A stretch of DNA of 22,634 nucleotides. It comes from an uncultured Bacteroides sp. GTDB taxonomy: Bacteria; Bacteroidota; Bacteroidia; Bacteroidales; Bacteroidaceae. Shown in pieces: positions 9,892-17,964 of the stretch. The DNA is taken from positions 1 through 22,634 of the forward strand of contig CAKUYM010000032.1 in assembly GCA_934716785.1 (NCBI GenBank). Reading direction: 5' to 3'. A program made the translations under genes and the position numbers. The first letter of the stretch is position 1. Every line of letters begins with the position of its first letter. A model generated the notes under the pieces. That model was not told where the DNA came from and made no database searches. It saw only the letters and a program-made list of their open reading frames with translations.

Positions 9892-10524
9892 TTATTTAGC
9901 AGCTTTTAGAGTGAAGCTATAAGCACCCTGTCCGATGCTGAAATTATAGCTACCCTTAAAATTAACCGGAACCTTTACCACACAATCACCCTGATCGCTT
10001 ACACGGAAATAAAGATAAGTCGTAGAATTGAAGATACTTTCACCATCTGCTGTTGTTGACAAGGAAGCACCATATCCTTGCCAGCTGAATAAGTTTGTTG
10101 AGAAAGAGTAGGTAGTGCCTATATAATATACAGAATCTTTATCTATATTGAAATTCAGTGATACACATAATGCAAATTGCTCAATAAAAGCCCCACTTCT
10201 TGTGCGAGCTTGGTACTCAGCAAGCATTTTCACAGTTTTCTTATCAGTAGCATCACCATAAAAATCTTCCGTTGTTTCCGACTTACAGTTGCAAACAGTA
10301 TTAGCATTCTGACGAAGTGCTTCCAGCACACTTGCCATTTCTTCAGCAGTAACAGAAGGTATCTCCCCGACTTTTGAGTCATAAGCCGCCGATTCAATGC
10401 CATACAATAATTTCATGGATTCAAAGTTTGAAGTATTGTCTTTAAAACTGTCATCCCCCTCATTAGAACATGCAACAAAAGCCAATGTCAATACACATAC
10501 GAAAAAGAATTTTATAGATCTCAT
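9892..10524 (-). CDS. Lipoprotein of unknown function
   Basis: I do not recognise this family. The protein is 210 residues from the ATG at 10522-10524; an upstream in-frame TTG (10539) would add five residues, but the ATG has an AGGA at suitable distance and starts the signal peptide. The lipobox LAFVAC places the lipidated Cys at residue 19, followed by an acidic SNEGDD stretch seen in surface-exported Bacteroides lipoproteins. The middle holds a Cys-rich CNCKS segment, and the C-terminal half is Ser/Thr/Tyr-rich and looks beta-stranded. It lies 189 bp upstream of the hybrid regulator on the same strand and is divergent from the fimbrial operon. A small GCTGC/GCAGC stem-loop overlaps its stop codon (9886-9903), so read-through into the regulator is not excluded. 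Confidence 0.8.
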   Translation of the reverse strand: MRSIKFFFVCVLTLAFVACSNEGDDSFKDNTSNFESMKLLYGIESAAYDSKVGEIPSVTAEEMASVLEALRQNANTVCNCKSETTEDFYGDATDKKTVKMLAEYQARTRSGAFIEQFALCVSLNFNIDKDSVYYIGTTYSFSTNLFSWQGYGASLSTTADGESIFNSTTYLYFRVSDQGDCVVKVPVNFKGSYNFSIGQGAYSFTLKAAK

Positions 10525-10599
10525 ATAGGTTCCTCTCAAATTTTACTTATTCATTGTTTATTTGTTCATGTCCTTAGGAGCAATCCTATTGACAGGTTG

Positions 10600-10607
10600 C
10601 AAACATA
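10600..10607 (-). promoter_or_regulatory. Candidate -7 box for the lipoprotein gene
   Basis: The minus strand reads TATGTTTG, matching TAnnTTTG exactly. The nearest upstream TTTG is at 14 bp, shorter than the usual spacing, so support rests on the -7 box. The leader would be roughly 70 nt. Confidence 0.4.
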
Positions 10608-10892
10608 GGTGTTTTATTCAACAAAAAGAACTTTTCAGAAGGGAAAATGAATGAATTACCATTCTTTTAACGAATTAAACATAGTATATTCAAGCAAATA
10701 AGCAGGTTATACAAGTATAGAAAACACCACCTATATGCAAATCAATCGATACAAGAGATAAAAATACCGCCTATCGGCATTGAACGATTCTCCATCTACA
10801 AATGAATTATTCACCCTCCACCTTATCAATTTCCATTGAAAGCAATGCTCAAAAAGACGAATCTGCCAATCGCCGTCTGTTTATATTATCTC

Positions 10893-10900
10893 TATTTTTG
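10893..10900 (+). promoter_or_regulatory. Candidate -7 box for the DUF3575-DUF3868 unit
   Basis: TATTTTTG matches the Bacteroides -7 consensus TAnnTTTG exactly and lies 28 bp upstream of the chosen start at 10929. No clear -33 TTTG was seen. Confidence 0.45.
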
Positions 10901-10928
10901 TAACAATCAACAAACCAAATCCCGTCAC

Positions 10929-11501
10929 ATGATGAAAAAGAAAAGAATCATATTTTTGTTCGTTACCCTGTTTGCTTCTACCTTATTATATGCCCAGGTA
11001 GTTGGAGTAAAAACGAATGTCGTAATGGACGCGTTTAAGATTATCAATCTCGGAGCCGAGGTCGGTTTAAGTAAGAGATTAACTTTGGACTTGTATGCCA
11101 ATTACAGCCCATGGGAATACAAAGACCCAAAGATGATGAAAATGCTTGCCTTCCAACCGGAACTCCGATATTGGTTCTGCGACAAATTCAACGGTCATTT
11201 TGTTGGAGCCCACCTTCATGGGGGCGTTTATCAAGCGGCCGCTATTGATATGCCGTGGAACATCTGGTCCGAATTGGAAGACCACCGTTTCAAAGGACAT
11301 TTCTACGGATTGGGCATCTCCTATGGCTACCAGTGGATTTTAGGCAAGCACTGGAATATCGAAGGCAATATCGGCATCGGGTATGCATATGTGAAGTATG
11401 AACAGTTCGAATGCAAAAGATGCGGTGAAAAAATCAAGGAAGGGCATAAAAACTATATCGGCCCCACGAAGGCCGCCATCAGTTTAATCTATTTATTTTA
11501 A
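10929..11501 (+). CDS. DUF3575-family outer membrane protein of a fimbrial locus
   Basis: The protein is about 190 residues, starting at the ATG at 10929 or the adjacent one at 10932. A longer frame from a TTG at 10836 is rejected because it would bury the signal peptide and the -7 box. The signal peptide ends LLYAQ, followed by VVGVKTNVVMDAFKIINLGA and alternating aromatic strands (LDLYANYSPW, GLGISYGYQW, GNIGIGYAYVKY). It finishes with SLIYLF, a terminal aromatic typical of outer membrane beta-barrels. A CKRCGEK pair of cysteines near the end could form a disulfide loop. In Bacteroides, DUF3575 and DUF3868 genes commonly sit at the head of Mfa/Fim fimbrial loci, as here. The DUF3868 gene follows after 17 bp. 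A role in pilus assembly or anchoring is inferred from context. Confidence 0.8.
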   Translation: MMKKKRIIFLFVTLFASTLLYAQVVGVKTNVVMDAFKIINLGAEVGLSKRLTLDLYANYSPWEYKDPKMMKMLAFQPELRYWFCDKFNGHFVGAHLHGGVYQAAAIDMPWNIWSELEDHRFKGHFYGLGISYGYQWILGKHWNIEGNIGIGYAYVKYEQFECKRCGEKIKEGHKNYIGPTKAAISLIYLF

Positions 11502-11518
11502 AACAAAACAAATACCTT

Positions 11519-12970
11519 ATGAAAAAGATAGTATGTTTACTCTTCTGCCTGCTACCCATCTTAAGCGGGAAAGCGCAGACTCTTTACAGAGACCAAGTGC
11601 GTATAGAAAAAGAATCTATAACGCGCAGTGAAGACAATAATGTATTAACCGTCAACATGGACATTATCTTGAAAGAAAACCTGAAGTTGACATCCAACAA
11701 TGTGGCCACATTAACTCCATATCTCGAGATAGAGGGAAAGACAAAGGTGTTGCCTCCCGTCATTGTGTACGGACGCAAACGGGACATTGTCAGCCAGCGC
11801 AATCACAATATTCCCCCAAATCCCTATACCATCATACGTCGTAAACAACGCCAAGAACAGAAAATAAATTACTTGGTACAAATGCCTTTCGAAGCATGGA
11901 TGCGTAATGCAAATATGAAACTGAACATTGACCTATGCGGTTGTTGTGACATCATAGAAGAGAGTAGCGGTGAATTAATCACCCGATTGAACATCTTACC
12001 GCTGAAAATAAATCCATCCATAGCTTATATCACTCCCAAGGCCGAGAGCGTAAAGCACCGTGCAGTAGAAGGACGCGCTTTTTTAGACTTTCCGGTCAAC
12101 AAGTTTATCATCTATCCGGAGTATCGCCGCAACGCCAGCGAGTTGGCTAAGATACGCGCAACAATCGATACTGTGCGCAATGACAAATATACCACCCTTA
12201 CCGGCATAAAAATCCATGGCTACGCTTCACCCGAAGGCAGCTATGCCAATAACACCCGATTGGCAAAGAACCGCACCCAAGCGCTTGTAGATTATGTGAC
12301 CAGTTATTACAATTTCGAAAAGAAGCTGATCGCATCAGATTACACCCCGGAAGACTGGGACGGTTTCCGTAAATTTGTTGCAGCCTCATCCATCGAAAAA
12401 AAGGATGAAGTTCTTCGCCTGATAGACAATAAAAGCATCGATATTGATAAGAAAGAACGTGATATAGCTAATCTGATTGGTCCGCAAGCCTACCGATATA
12501 TATTGGCAGAATGTTATCCGGCTCTTCGTCATTCAGATTACACAGTCAATTATACAGTACGTGGACTCAGCCTCGAAGAATCTAAGGAGATTATCACCAA
12601 GCGTCCGCAATTGTTGAGCTTACAGGAAATTTATCGGATTGCAGAAAGTTGCGAGCCGGGAAGTGAAGAATTCAACCATTCATTCCTTGTAGCCGCTACA
12701 ATGTTTCCTGATGATCCTATCGCAAACCTCAATGCCGGAGCTATGGAAATACAAAAGGGCGGTGATATGACCGCTGCCAAGAGACATTTAGCTAAAGCCG
12801 ACCGGAAAGCAGCAGAAACGCTGAACAATTTAGGAGTTATCGCCATGATAGAAGGTGATTTGGAAACAGCCGAGAAATATTTCAAGATGGCCAAGGCAGC
12901 CGGTCTTACCGTACACGCAGATGCCAACCTGAAAGAATTAAAGAAGAAACAGAATTACCCCGTAAAATAA
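11519..12970 (+). CDS. DUF3868 / OmpA-like / TPR periplasmic protein of a fimbrial locus
   Basis: This 483-residue secreted protein has three visible parts. A signal peptide (ending SGKAQ) precedes a beta-rich DUF3868-type region (about 20-170, with ILKENLKLTSNN and VIVYGRKRD motifs). The middle (about 190-280) resembles an OmpA C-terminal fold, with GYASPEGSYANNTRLAKNR in place of the usual peptidoglycan-binding motif. The last ~90 residues form two or three TPR-like helix pairs (AGAMEIQKGGDMTAAKRHL, LGVIAMIEGDLETAEKYF). OmpA-like domains hold outer membrane assemblies to the cell wall and TPRs bind partner proteins, so a scaffold role for the pilus machine is plausible but not shown. It is the second gene of the first fimbrial block and is followed by a strong hairpin. 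Confidence 0.8.
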   Translation: MKKIVCLLFCLLPILSGKAQTLYRDQVRIEKESITRSEDNNVLTVNMDIILKENLKLTSNNVATLTPYLEIEGKTKVLPPVIVYGRKRDIVSQRNHNIPPNPYTIIRRKQRQEQKINYLVQMPFEAWMRNANMKLNIDLCGCCDIIEESSGELITRLNILPLKINPSIAYITPKAESVKHRAVEGRAFLDFPVNKFIIYPEYRRNASELAKIRATIDTVRNDKYTTLTGIKIHGYASPEGSYANNTRLAKNRTQALVDYVTSYYNFEKKLIASDYTPEDWDGFRKFVAASSIEKKDEVLRLIDNKSIDIDKKERDIANLIGPQAYRYILAECYPALRHSDYTVNYTVRGLSLEESKEIITKRPQLLSLQEIYRIAESCEPGSEEFNHSFLVAATMFPDDPIANLNAGAMEIQKGGDMTAAKRHLAKADRKAAETLNNLGVIAMIEGDLETAEKYFKMAKAAGLTVHADANLKELKKKQNYPVK

Positions 12971-13039
12971 TAGTCCAAAACACAAACAAACATTATGTGA
13001 GCCCACATTTCTATAATTAGAATTCAGCCCACAAATGAA

Positions 13040-13085
13040 GAGACGCACAGCTTGAGAAAGTTGTGCGTCTTCTATTTATCTCTAT
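13040..13085 (+). terminator. Terminator after the DUF3868 gene
   Basis: Positions 13041-13053 pair with 13058-13070 over 13 bp (one G-T) around a GAGA tetraloop. The stem is GC-rich (AGACGCACA/TGTGCGTCT). A T-rich stretch follows, made of the 10-base unit TCTATTTATC twice (13071-13090). This separates the first fimbrial block from the second. Confidence 0.75.
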
Positions 13086-13183
13086 TTATCTTCATTATCC
13101 ACCAAGCATATCTCCTCAAAGGATTTTCGGACATATCATCTTCTGTGCCATATGATAGCGACAACGGCAAATCATTCACAAAA

Positions 13184-13234
13184 TGACAGATTCACCCATT
13201 ATAAACGGGCATTTGAAAGATTGACAAATTCACC
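13184..13234. repeat. Spaced direct repeats upstream of fimbrillin promoter
   Basis: TGACAGATTCACC (13184-13196) and TGACAAATTCACC (13222-13234) match at 12 of 13 positions, 38 bp apart start to start. They lie about 50-100 bp upstream of the -7 box, where an activator such as an AraC-type protein would bind. The operator role is inferred. Confidence 0.5.
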
Positions 13235-13280
13235 TTGAAAATTGATAAAAATACCAACTAACAGGTAAGCACTTCTCTCA

Positions 13281-13288
13281 TACCTTTG
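13281..13288 (+). promoter_or_regulatory. Candidate -7 box for the major fimbrillin gene
   Basis: TACCTTTG matches TAnnTTTG exactly. No TTTG occurs at 19-20 bp upstream, which suits a promoter that depends on an activator. The transcript would have a leader of roughly 100 nt. Confidence 0.5.
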
Positions 13289-13393
13289 CCTATGTCGATA
13301 AGAAACAACAAAGCTTCTTGAGATAAACAAAATAATAAATGATAACCTAACAAAAAAAATAATTATAGCATCACACATTAAATTGATAACAAA

Positions 13394-14635
13394 ATGAAGA
13401 TTAGAAATTTACTTTTAGCAGGTCTGGCAGTAGCTGCCATGACAGCTTGTAGCAACGAGAACGATGAATTCGTAAACAACGGTAATCAAACCGGTGAAAA
13501 GAATGCGATTATGGAATTCGGTATCGCATTTCCGAACTTAACCCGCGCCACAGAGACAGGTTTATCCACAGAACAGGACTTCAAAAGCGCAACCGTTATT
13601 ATTAGTTATGAAAACGGAGCAAAAGATGTAACCGTCATTCCCAGAAGTCTGTTTGTAGAAACTACTCCTAATGTATTGTATACAAAAGACAAAATCACCG
13701 TACAGCCAGGAAAAGCGACTGTAGATGTTGTACTTAACCCTACGTCAGCAATTGAATCAGCTTTGACCGGAAGCAACTGGTTTACCAGCATTTATAATAC
13801 ATCCGCATATCAAATTGGCGAAATTACCGGAATCAATGATATTACCGGCGAAAAAAATTTCTTGATGAGTAGCGACGGCAAGACAAGTGCTGAATTTATA
13901 GCAGAACGAGAAGTATCCGCTTTAGTCAAAGTCAGCCGGGTAGCTGCAAAACTGGAAGAAACGACTCCGGCGGACAATGCTTTTGATGTGGTCAATAGCA
14001 GTGAAGGAGCAGTAATGAAAGATCATACCGGAGAACCTATTGAAGTGACAATTTCCGTAAATGAATATTCGTATGCCAATTTACAAACAACTTCGTATGT
14101 ATTTCCACAGGAAAGCGCTGTCATCACCCCATCCTTGTTTCAAGAATATTCATTAGGTTCGTTTGCTTACAGGCCTATTACCGGCATAATGAATCAATAC
14201 GAAGAAGCATTTGGCTCTATTGTATACTGCCTCGAAAACTACGGAAGTAATCATACAATGGCGATATACCAAGCTTCGGCTACTATTAATGGTGAAGTCC
14301 AAACATTCTGGGTAGATAGAGACAACATTTTATATCAATCTATCAGTGAATTAAAGGCGGTATATACAGACATTGAAGCAACGACCACGATTGCAGATTG
14401 TTGGAGCAAATATGGTGTCAGAAAATATGAGAATGGTATGTGCTACTACAAAGCTGACATCTTGAGCAATGGCAAAGCTGAGATCGTTCGTAATAACGTT
14501 TATAAGTTAAAAGTTACGGGAATAACCAAGTTAGGATTACCGGAACCGAAAGACGAGCCCAAGTTGGCAACATTGGAACTCTCAGTGGAAGTTCAGCAGT
14601 GGACTATTCAGACGAATAATTTTGAGTTCAACTAA
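13394..14635 (+). CDS. Major fimbrial subunit, Mfa1/FimA-type fimbrillin lipoprotein
   Basis: This 413-residue prelipoprotein has lipobox MTAC with Cys19, followed by an acidic SNENDE segment. In type V pili, fimbrillins reach the surface as lipoproteins. A protease then removes an N-terminal strand, usually after Arg or Lys, and the next subunit's C-terminal strand fills the groove. Here the first likely cleavage point is Arg51 in NLTRATE, after a hydrophobic beta-strand (IMEFGIAFP). The C-terminus has the fimbrillin pattern NNVYKLKVTGI...LELSVEVQQWTIQTNNFEF, a final hydrophobic strand suited to be the donor. Order in the locus (first gene, own promoter, followed by a stem-loop and an Mfa2-like anchor) supports the role of main shaft protein. 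The subclass (Mfa1 versus FimA) was assigned by eye. Confidence 0.85.
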   Translation: MKIRNLLLAGLAVAAMTACSNENDEFVNNGNQTGEKNAIMEFGIAFPNLTRATETGLSTEQDFKSATVIISYENGAKDVTVIPRSLFVETTPNVLYTKDKITVQPGKATVDVVLNPTSAIESALTGSNWFTSIYNTSAYQIGEITGINDITGEKNFLMSSDGKTSAEFIAEREVSALVKVSRVAAKLEETTPADNAFDVVNSSEGAVMKDHTGEPIEVTISVNEYSYANLQTTSYVFPQESAVITPSLFQEYSLGSFAYRPITGIMNQYEEAFGSIVYCLENYGSNHTMAIYQASATINGEVQTFWVDRDNILYQSISELKAVYTDIEATTTIADCWSKYGVRKYENGMCYYKADILSNGKAEIVRNNVYKLKVTGITKLGLPEPKDEPKLATLELSVEVQQWTIQTNNFEFN

Positions 14636-14645
14636 TATCTCATAA

Positions 14646-14695
14646 GATAGCTGAAAGGGAGAAGAGTACACATTCCTCTCTCCCTTTCAGTTATT
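14646..14695 (+). terminator. Long intercistronic stem-loop after the major fimbrillin gene
   Basis: CTGAAAGGGAGA (14651-14662) pairs perfectly with TCTCCCTTTCAG (14679-14690). Five further outer pairs (two G-T) reach 14646-14695, and a short GAG/CTC pairing lies inside. Only a weak T-stretch (TTATTCCT) follows. It begins 10 bp past the stop codon, within a co-directional operon, so partial termination or 3'-end protection of the upstream message is more likely than full termination. Confidence 0.7.
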
Positions 14696-14770
14696 CCTAC
14701 ACATCTCCGACTTCATCAAAAGATTATTTAAACAAAGCATAATCGCTTAAAAATCACCAAAAGACAAACA

Positions 14771-15859
14771 ATGAAAAGCATATTAACCGACATACAAAAA
14801 AAGACAAAGAAGATATTGCTATTTACAATATCGATTGGTGCAATAACCGCTTGCGATTCTGTATTGGAGTTCGATGAGGGCGATTGCAGCATCGAGTATG
14901 GCATAACATTCAAGTACGACTACAATATAAAACAAGTAGACGCATTTGCTCAGGAGGTGAAAAATATAACGCTTTATGCTTTTGACCACAATAACAATCT
15001 CGTAGCCATGAAAGCGGAATCAGGAGATATGCTGTCAACGGGCGAATATGCCATGTCAATGGATATCGACCCTGAGAAATATCACCTGATAGCTTGGGCC
15101 GGACTGGACGATGAATCATTTGCCGTACCTTTGCTTACTCCCGGCAAATCTAACATTACCGACTTAAATGTCAAGACAATACGTAACAGTGTAGACGTTA
15201 CAGCTAATCCAAGTAAATCAGAAGGAGACAAAGACAAGTTTATCGTAAAACGTGAACTCTCCTCATTATGGCACGGAGAATTAAAAAAAGGTTCTTCTAC
15301 GCGTAATGGAAGAAAGCGCTTCACAGAAGTTAGTCTACTAAAAAACACAAACAACATCCGTATTGCTTTAGTACAAGTGAAACAAAATGAAAATACACCT
15401 ATCACGCGTGCTATCAATAAAGACGAATTAAAATTCAATATATACGACGATAACGGATTCATGAATTATGACAATACGTTATTGGACGATGATATGTTGA
15501 CTTACAAACCATTTATGACTGAGCAGAGAACAGTTACCACCAGAGCATTCAACGTGGTAGACACCGAATACCCTGCCGTTATTGCAGAATTGAGTGTAGC
15601 CCGACTTATGAAGGACAAAAATCCCGAACTAAGTATCATAGATACGAAAACAAATAAAAGTATTCTAAAAACCGGAGATTTGATCGGATATCTTAACCTG
15701 TTGAGAATAGAGAAATATGCGGACATGCCGCTACAAGAGTATCTGGACAGAGAAGATAATTATAGTATGCTTGTCTTTGTAGACGAGAGCCTGACATTAA
15801 TCAATACGGTCATCGAAATCAATGATTGGGTTATCCAATTAAACGACTTTGACCTGTAA
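14771..15859 (+). CDS. FimB/Mfa2-family fimbrial anchor lipoprotein
   Basis: The 362-residue protein is a prelipoprotein with lipobox AITAC (Cys28) after a basic N-terminus. The following segment DCSIEYGITFKYDYN and VDAFAQEVKNITLYAFD is the signature of the Mfa2/FimB family. In Porphyromonas gingivalis this protein anchors the pilus to the outer membrane and limits its length. Unlike the fimbrillin it is not expected to be trimmed to allow polymerisation. The C-terminus again ends in a short strand pair (LINTVIEINDWVIQLNDFDL). It lies 135 bp after the fimbrillin stop, across the stem-loop, and 31 bp before the next fimbrial gene, so all three are likely one transcript. Confidence 0.9.
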   Translation: MKSILTDIQKKTKKILLFTISIGAITACDSVLEFDEGDCSIEYGITFKYDYNIKQVDAFAQEVKNITLYAFDHNNNLVAMKAESGDMLSTGEYAMSMDIDPEKYHLIAWAGLDDESFAVPLLTPGKSNITDLNVKTIRNSVDVTANPSKSEGDKDKFIVKRELSSLWHGELKKGSSTRNGRKRFTEVSLLKNTNNIRIALVQVKQNENTPITRAINKDELKFNIYDDNGFMNYDNTLLDDDMLTYKPFMTEQRTVTTRAFNVVDTEYPAVIAELSVARLMKDKNPELSIIDTKTNKSILKTGDLIGYLNLLRIEKYADMPLQEYLDREDNYSMLVFVDESLTLINTVIEINDWVIQLNDFDL

Positions 15860-15890
15860 GAGAGTTTTTAAACAAAACAATCCATTAGCC

Positions 15891-17948
15891 ATGATACGAA
15901 AAAACTATATATACAGTTGGTTGTCCATGTTAGCAATGCTTCCTATGGTGCTGACAGCGTGTTCGGAAGAAAGCAATTATGAACAGCATCTTAGCCAAAC
16001 CAATAAGATTCAACTCACAATAAGCCTACCGGAGCAGACACGCATCGCCACGAATACCCGCACGGCAAGTAATCGTACTGATTATTCTATTGTTAACAAT
16101 TTAAATATTGTATTGGCTAATGGGAATGATATAGCTAAAGTCTATTATCTGGATGAAAACGGCTTAACCCCTAACGATGCCCATGTCGTCATGACCAAAA
16201 GTTCTTTGCCAATGAAACCCGAAGAGGGAGATAATAAGAGGACTATCACTATCAGAGGAGAAGAAGGAGAATTCGATCACGTTACTGAAATATACGCAGT
16301 TGCTAATTACAACAATTCTATTACTGTAAAAACAACTGAAGCACTTAAGCAATTAAAACAGACAACCGCAGACGGGCAACCCAATCGTGCAAATGATTGT
16401 ATGATGTTCGGCTCTACCAAACAATTAACCAATGGTACGCTTTCATTAAAGCGGACTATCGCCATGTTTTCAGTGAAAATAGATGGTAGCGGACTCAAAG
16501 AAGGCGTCAGAATCACCCCTAAAAGGATGAGTTTACACAATGTCCCCAAATCTTGCTTCATCGGAAATGATAATAAAATAAGTCATCCGGATGAGTTCGT
16601 TTTATCCGGACAGATAATTGACTTGACAGACGCCGAAGGCTGGGGAGCACTGACAAATACAACCGGATTTGCAGGAGGGCATGAACTGGAACCGGGAACT
16701 ATTCCCATGTTTATGTTTGAGAATCTTCAAGGAACCAATGAAAACACTGCAATAGGTGACCAAATAAACAAACATCCTAAAGAATACACAGGCAATACAC
16801 CTGCTGATTTGCAGGCGTTCTTAGATAGTGATAACGGAAATAGGTATTCGTATATTTCAGTTGAAGCCGAGTATTATTATCAAGACCCCAACAACTCAAA
16901 CAGAGGGGTTCAGGGAAGTATCGCATACCGTTTTCTGTTAGGTGACAATGCCTACAATGACTTTAATATAAAAAGGAACAACTATTATCAAGTTACGCTA
17001 ACCTTAAAAGGCAACGGTGGCGCTAATGAAGATGGAAAAGAAGATGCCGATGGAAATTTAGTAGTCAACAAAGAAGATCTTAGTTGGCGTGTAGATATGA
17101 ATATTCAAGACTGGGGATTCGTAAAAGATGACTTTGATTTCGATTGCCATGCAACACACGGATACATAGAAGTGGTGGGTGATAACAATTGGAAGATCAG
17201 CGCCGGTCCCGCCAGTGGGCAGTCATGGGTTAAATTTTACTCTGAAACAGAAAACAGATGGGTGGAACCTACCGAATATGGTGAGTGCGGCCGGAACGGG
17301 AAAATAGAATACTATGTTCAAACATGGTCTCTGAATGCAACCGGTTTCACCGGAACAGAAGACATATCGAGAAGAATTACATTGACAATTAAATCCACAG
17401 AAACCGGTGATGAGCAGACTGTCACCATGAGTCAAAGGACTCCTATAAAAGTCGCCAATAAAGTATGGGTTGAACGTTTTGAGGAGGAAGACAATTTAGC
17501 TTGGGGATATATGAATGATGATATGAGTGGAACAGTTTCTCAATCTAATCCTTACTTTAATACAACGTTTCTTTTTGGAGAAAGTACAACATATCATGGA
17601 CTTTACAACACATGGTTCATGTATTTTAAAGAAAATGAAGCATCTCCGGTTCAAACCTATTGTTATAGAAAATCCGGCCGCGATCTGCCACACGGAGCTG
17701 CCGCACCCACTTCCGACGACTACTGTCTGCCAGACGCTGAGACCATGAAAACCATCATGAACTTTAAGTATACAGGTAGTAATCCGTTTCAACCGCTTCG
17801 GACTGATAAAGACTATTGGACCGGCTCGGTAGGCAGCGATGATAAACAAAAGAGTTACTACTTAGACTCTGCTACGAAAACCATTAAAGCAACTCAAGAC
17901 AGAAATGCCGCTAAAAGAGCCAGAGCGATATATGTATTTCCCTATTAA
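15891..17948 (+). CDS. Large DUF4906-like fimbrial lipoprotein, probable tip or minor subunit
   Basis: From the ATG at 15891 the protein is 685 residues; an in-frame TTG at 15849 overlaps the previous gene and would bury the signal peptide. The lipobox LTAC places the lipidated Cys at residue 24. Residues 28-420 are beta-rich and fimbrillin-like, with a lead strand KIQLTISLPEQTR ending in a possible Arg cleavage site. Residues about 422-513 resemble a BACON-type Ig domain (NWKISAG, SWVKFYSE, DEQTVTMSQ). The C-terminal ~170 residues (YCLPDAETMKTIM, DYWTGSVGS, RARAIYVFPY) look like a separate globular domain of the kind found in adhesin-like Bacteroides proteins. Its place after the anchor gene and its size fit a tip adhesin; the ligand cannot be told. 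The DUF4906 label is by resemblance. Confidence 0.7.
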   Translation: MIRKNYIYSWLSMLAMLPMVLTACSEESNYEQHLSQTNKIQLTISLPEQTRIATNTRTASNRTDYSIVNNLNIVLANGNDIAKVYYLDENGLTPNDAHVVMTKSSLPMKPEEGDNKRTITIRGEEGEFDHVTEIYAVANYNNSITVKTTEALKQLKQTTADGQPNRANDCMMFGSTKQLTNGTLSLKRTIAMFSVKIDGSGLKEGVRITPKRMSLHNVPKSCFIGNDNKISHPDEFVLSGQIIDLTDAEGWGALTNTTGFAGGHELEPGTIPMFMFENLQGTNENTAIGDQINKHPKEYTGNTPADLQAFLDSDNGNRYSYISVEAEYYYQDPNNSNRGVQGSIAYRFLLGDNAYNDFNIKRNNYYQVTLTLKGNGGANEDGKEDADGNLVVNKEDLSWRVDMNIQDWGFVKDDFDFDCHATHGYIEVVGDNNWKISAGPASGQSWVKFYSETENRWVEPTEYGECGRNGKIEYYVQTWSLNATGFTGTEDISRRITLTIKSTETGDEQTVTMSQRTPIKVANKVWVERFEEEDNLAWGYMNDDMSGTVSQSNPYFNTTFLFGESTTYHGLYNTWFMYFKENEASPVQTYCYRKSGRDLPHGAAAPTSDDYCLPDAETMKTIMNFKYTGSNPFQPLRTDKDYWTGSVGSDDKQKSYYLDSATKTIKATQDRNAAKRARAIYVFPY

Positions 17949-17964
17949 CTTAATACCCGACATT

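Larger units (their letters stand above)
10525..10928. promoter_or_regulatory. 404-bp divergent intergenic region between lipoprotein gene and fimbrial operon
   Basis: It holds a -7-like box for each direction (10600-10607 on minus, 10893-10900 on plus). It also has a 5-bp stem with a GCAA loop at 10575-10588 in the predicted leader of the lipoprotein gene, and a stem GAATG/CATTC with flanking A4/T4 at 10644-10668. I see no convincing gene; the in-frame TTG extension of the DUF3575 gene (from 10836) is best explained as non-coding. Confidence 0.5.
12971..13393. promoter_or_regulatory. 423-bp regulatory region ahead of the major fimbrillin gene
   Basis: From left to right it contains a small stem ATGTG/CACAT (12995-13008), the terminator of the upstream block (13040-13085), three copies of ATTCAC (13174, 13190, 13228), a -7 box at 13281-13288, and an A-rich leader of about 100 nt before the ATG at 13394. 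No convincing gene is seen. No long inverted repeats bracketing the promoter were found, so an invertible switch is not supported by eye. Confidence 0.55.

Noticed and set aside
10836..10928. N-terminal extension of the DUF3575 gene from a TTG codon
   Set aside because: It would put 31 non-signal residues before a clear signal peptide and would cover the -7 box at 10893-10900.
12971..13393. Phase-variable invertible promoter upstream of the fimbrillin gene
   Set aside because: Only short stems were found and no long inverted repeats flank the promoter; no invertase gene is in the window.
15849..15890. Extension of the DUF4906-like gene from a TTG codon overlapping the anchor gene
   Set aside because: The ATG at 15891 begins a normal lipoprotein signal peptide; the extension would bury it.
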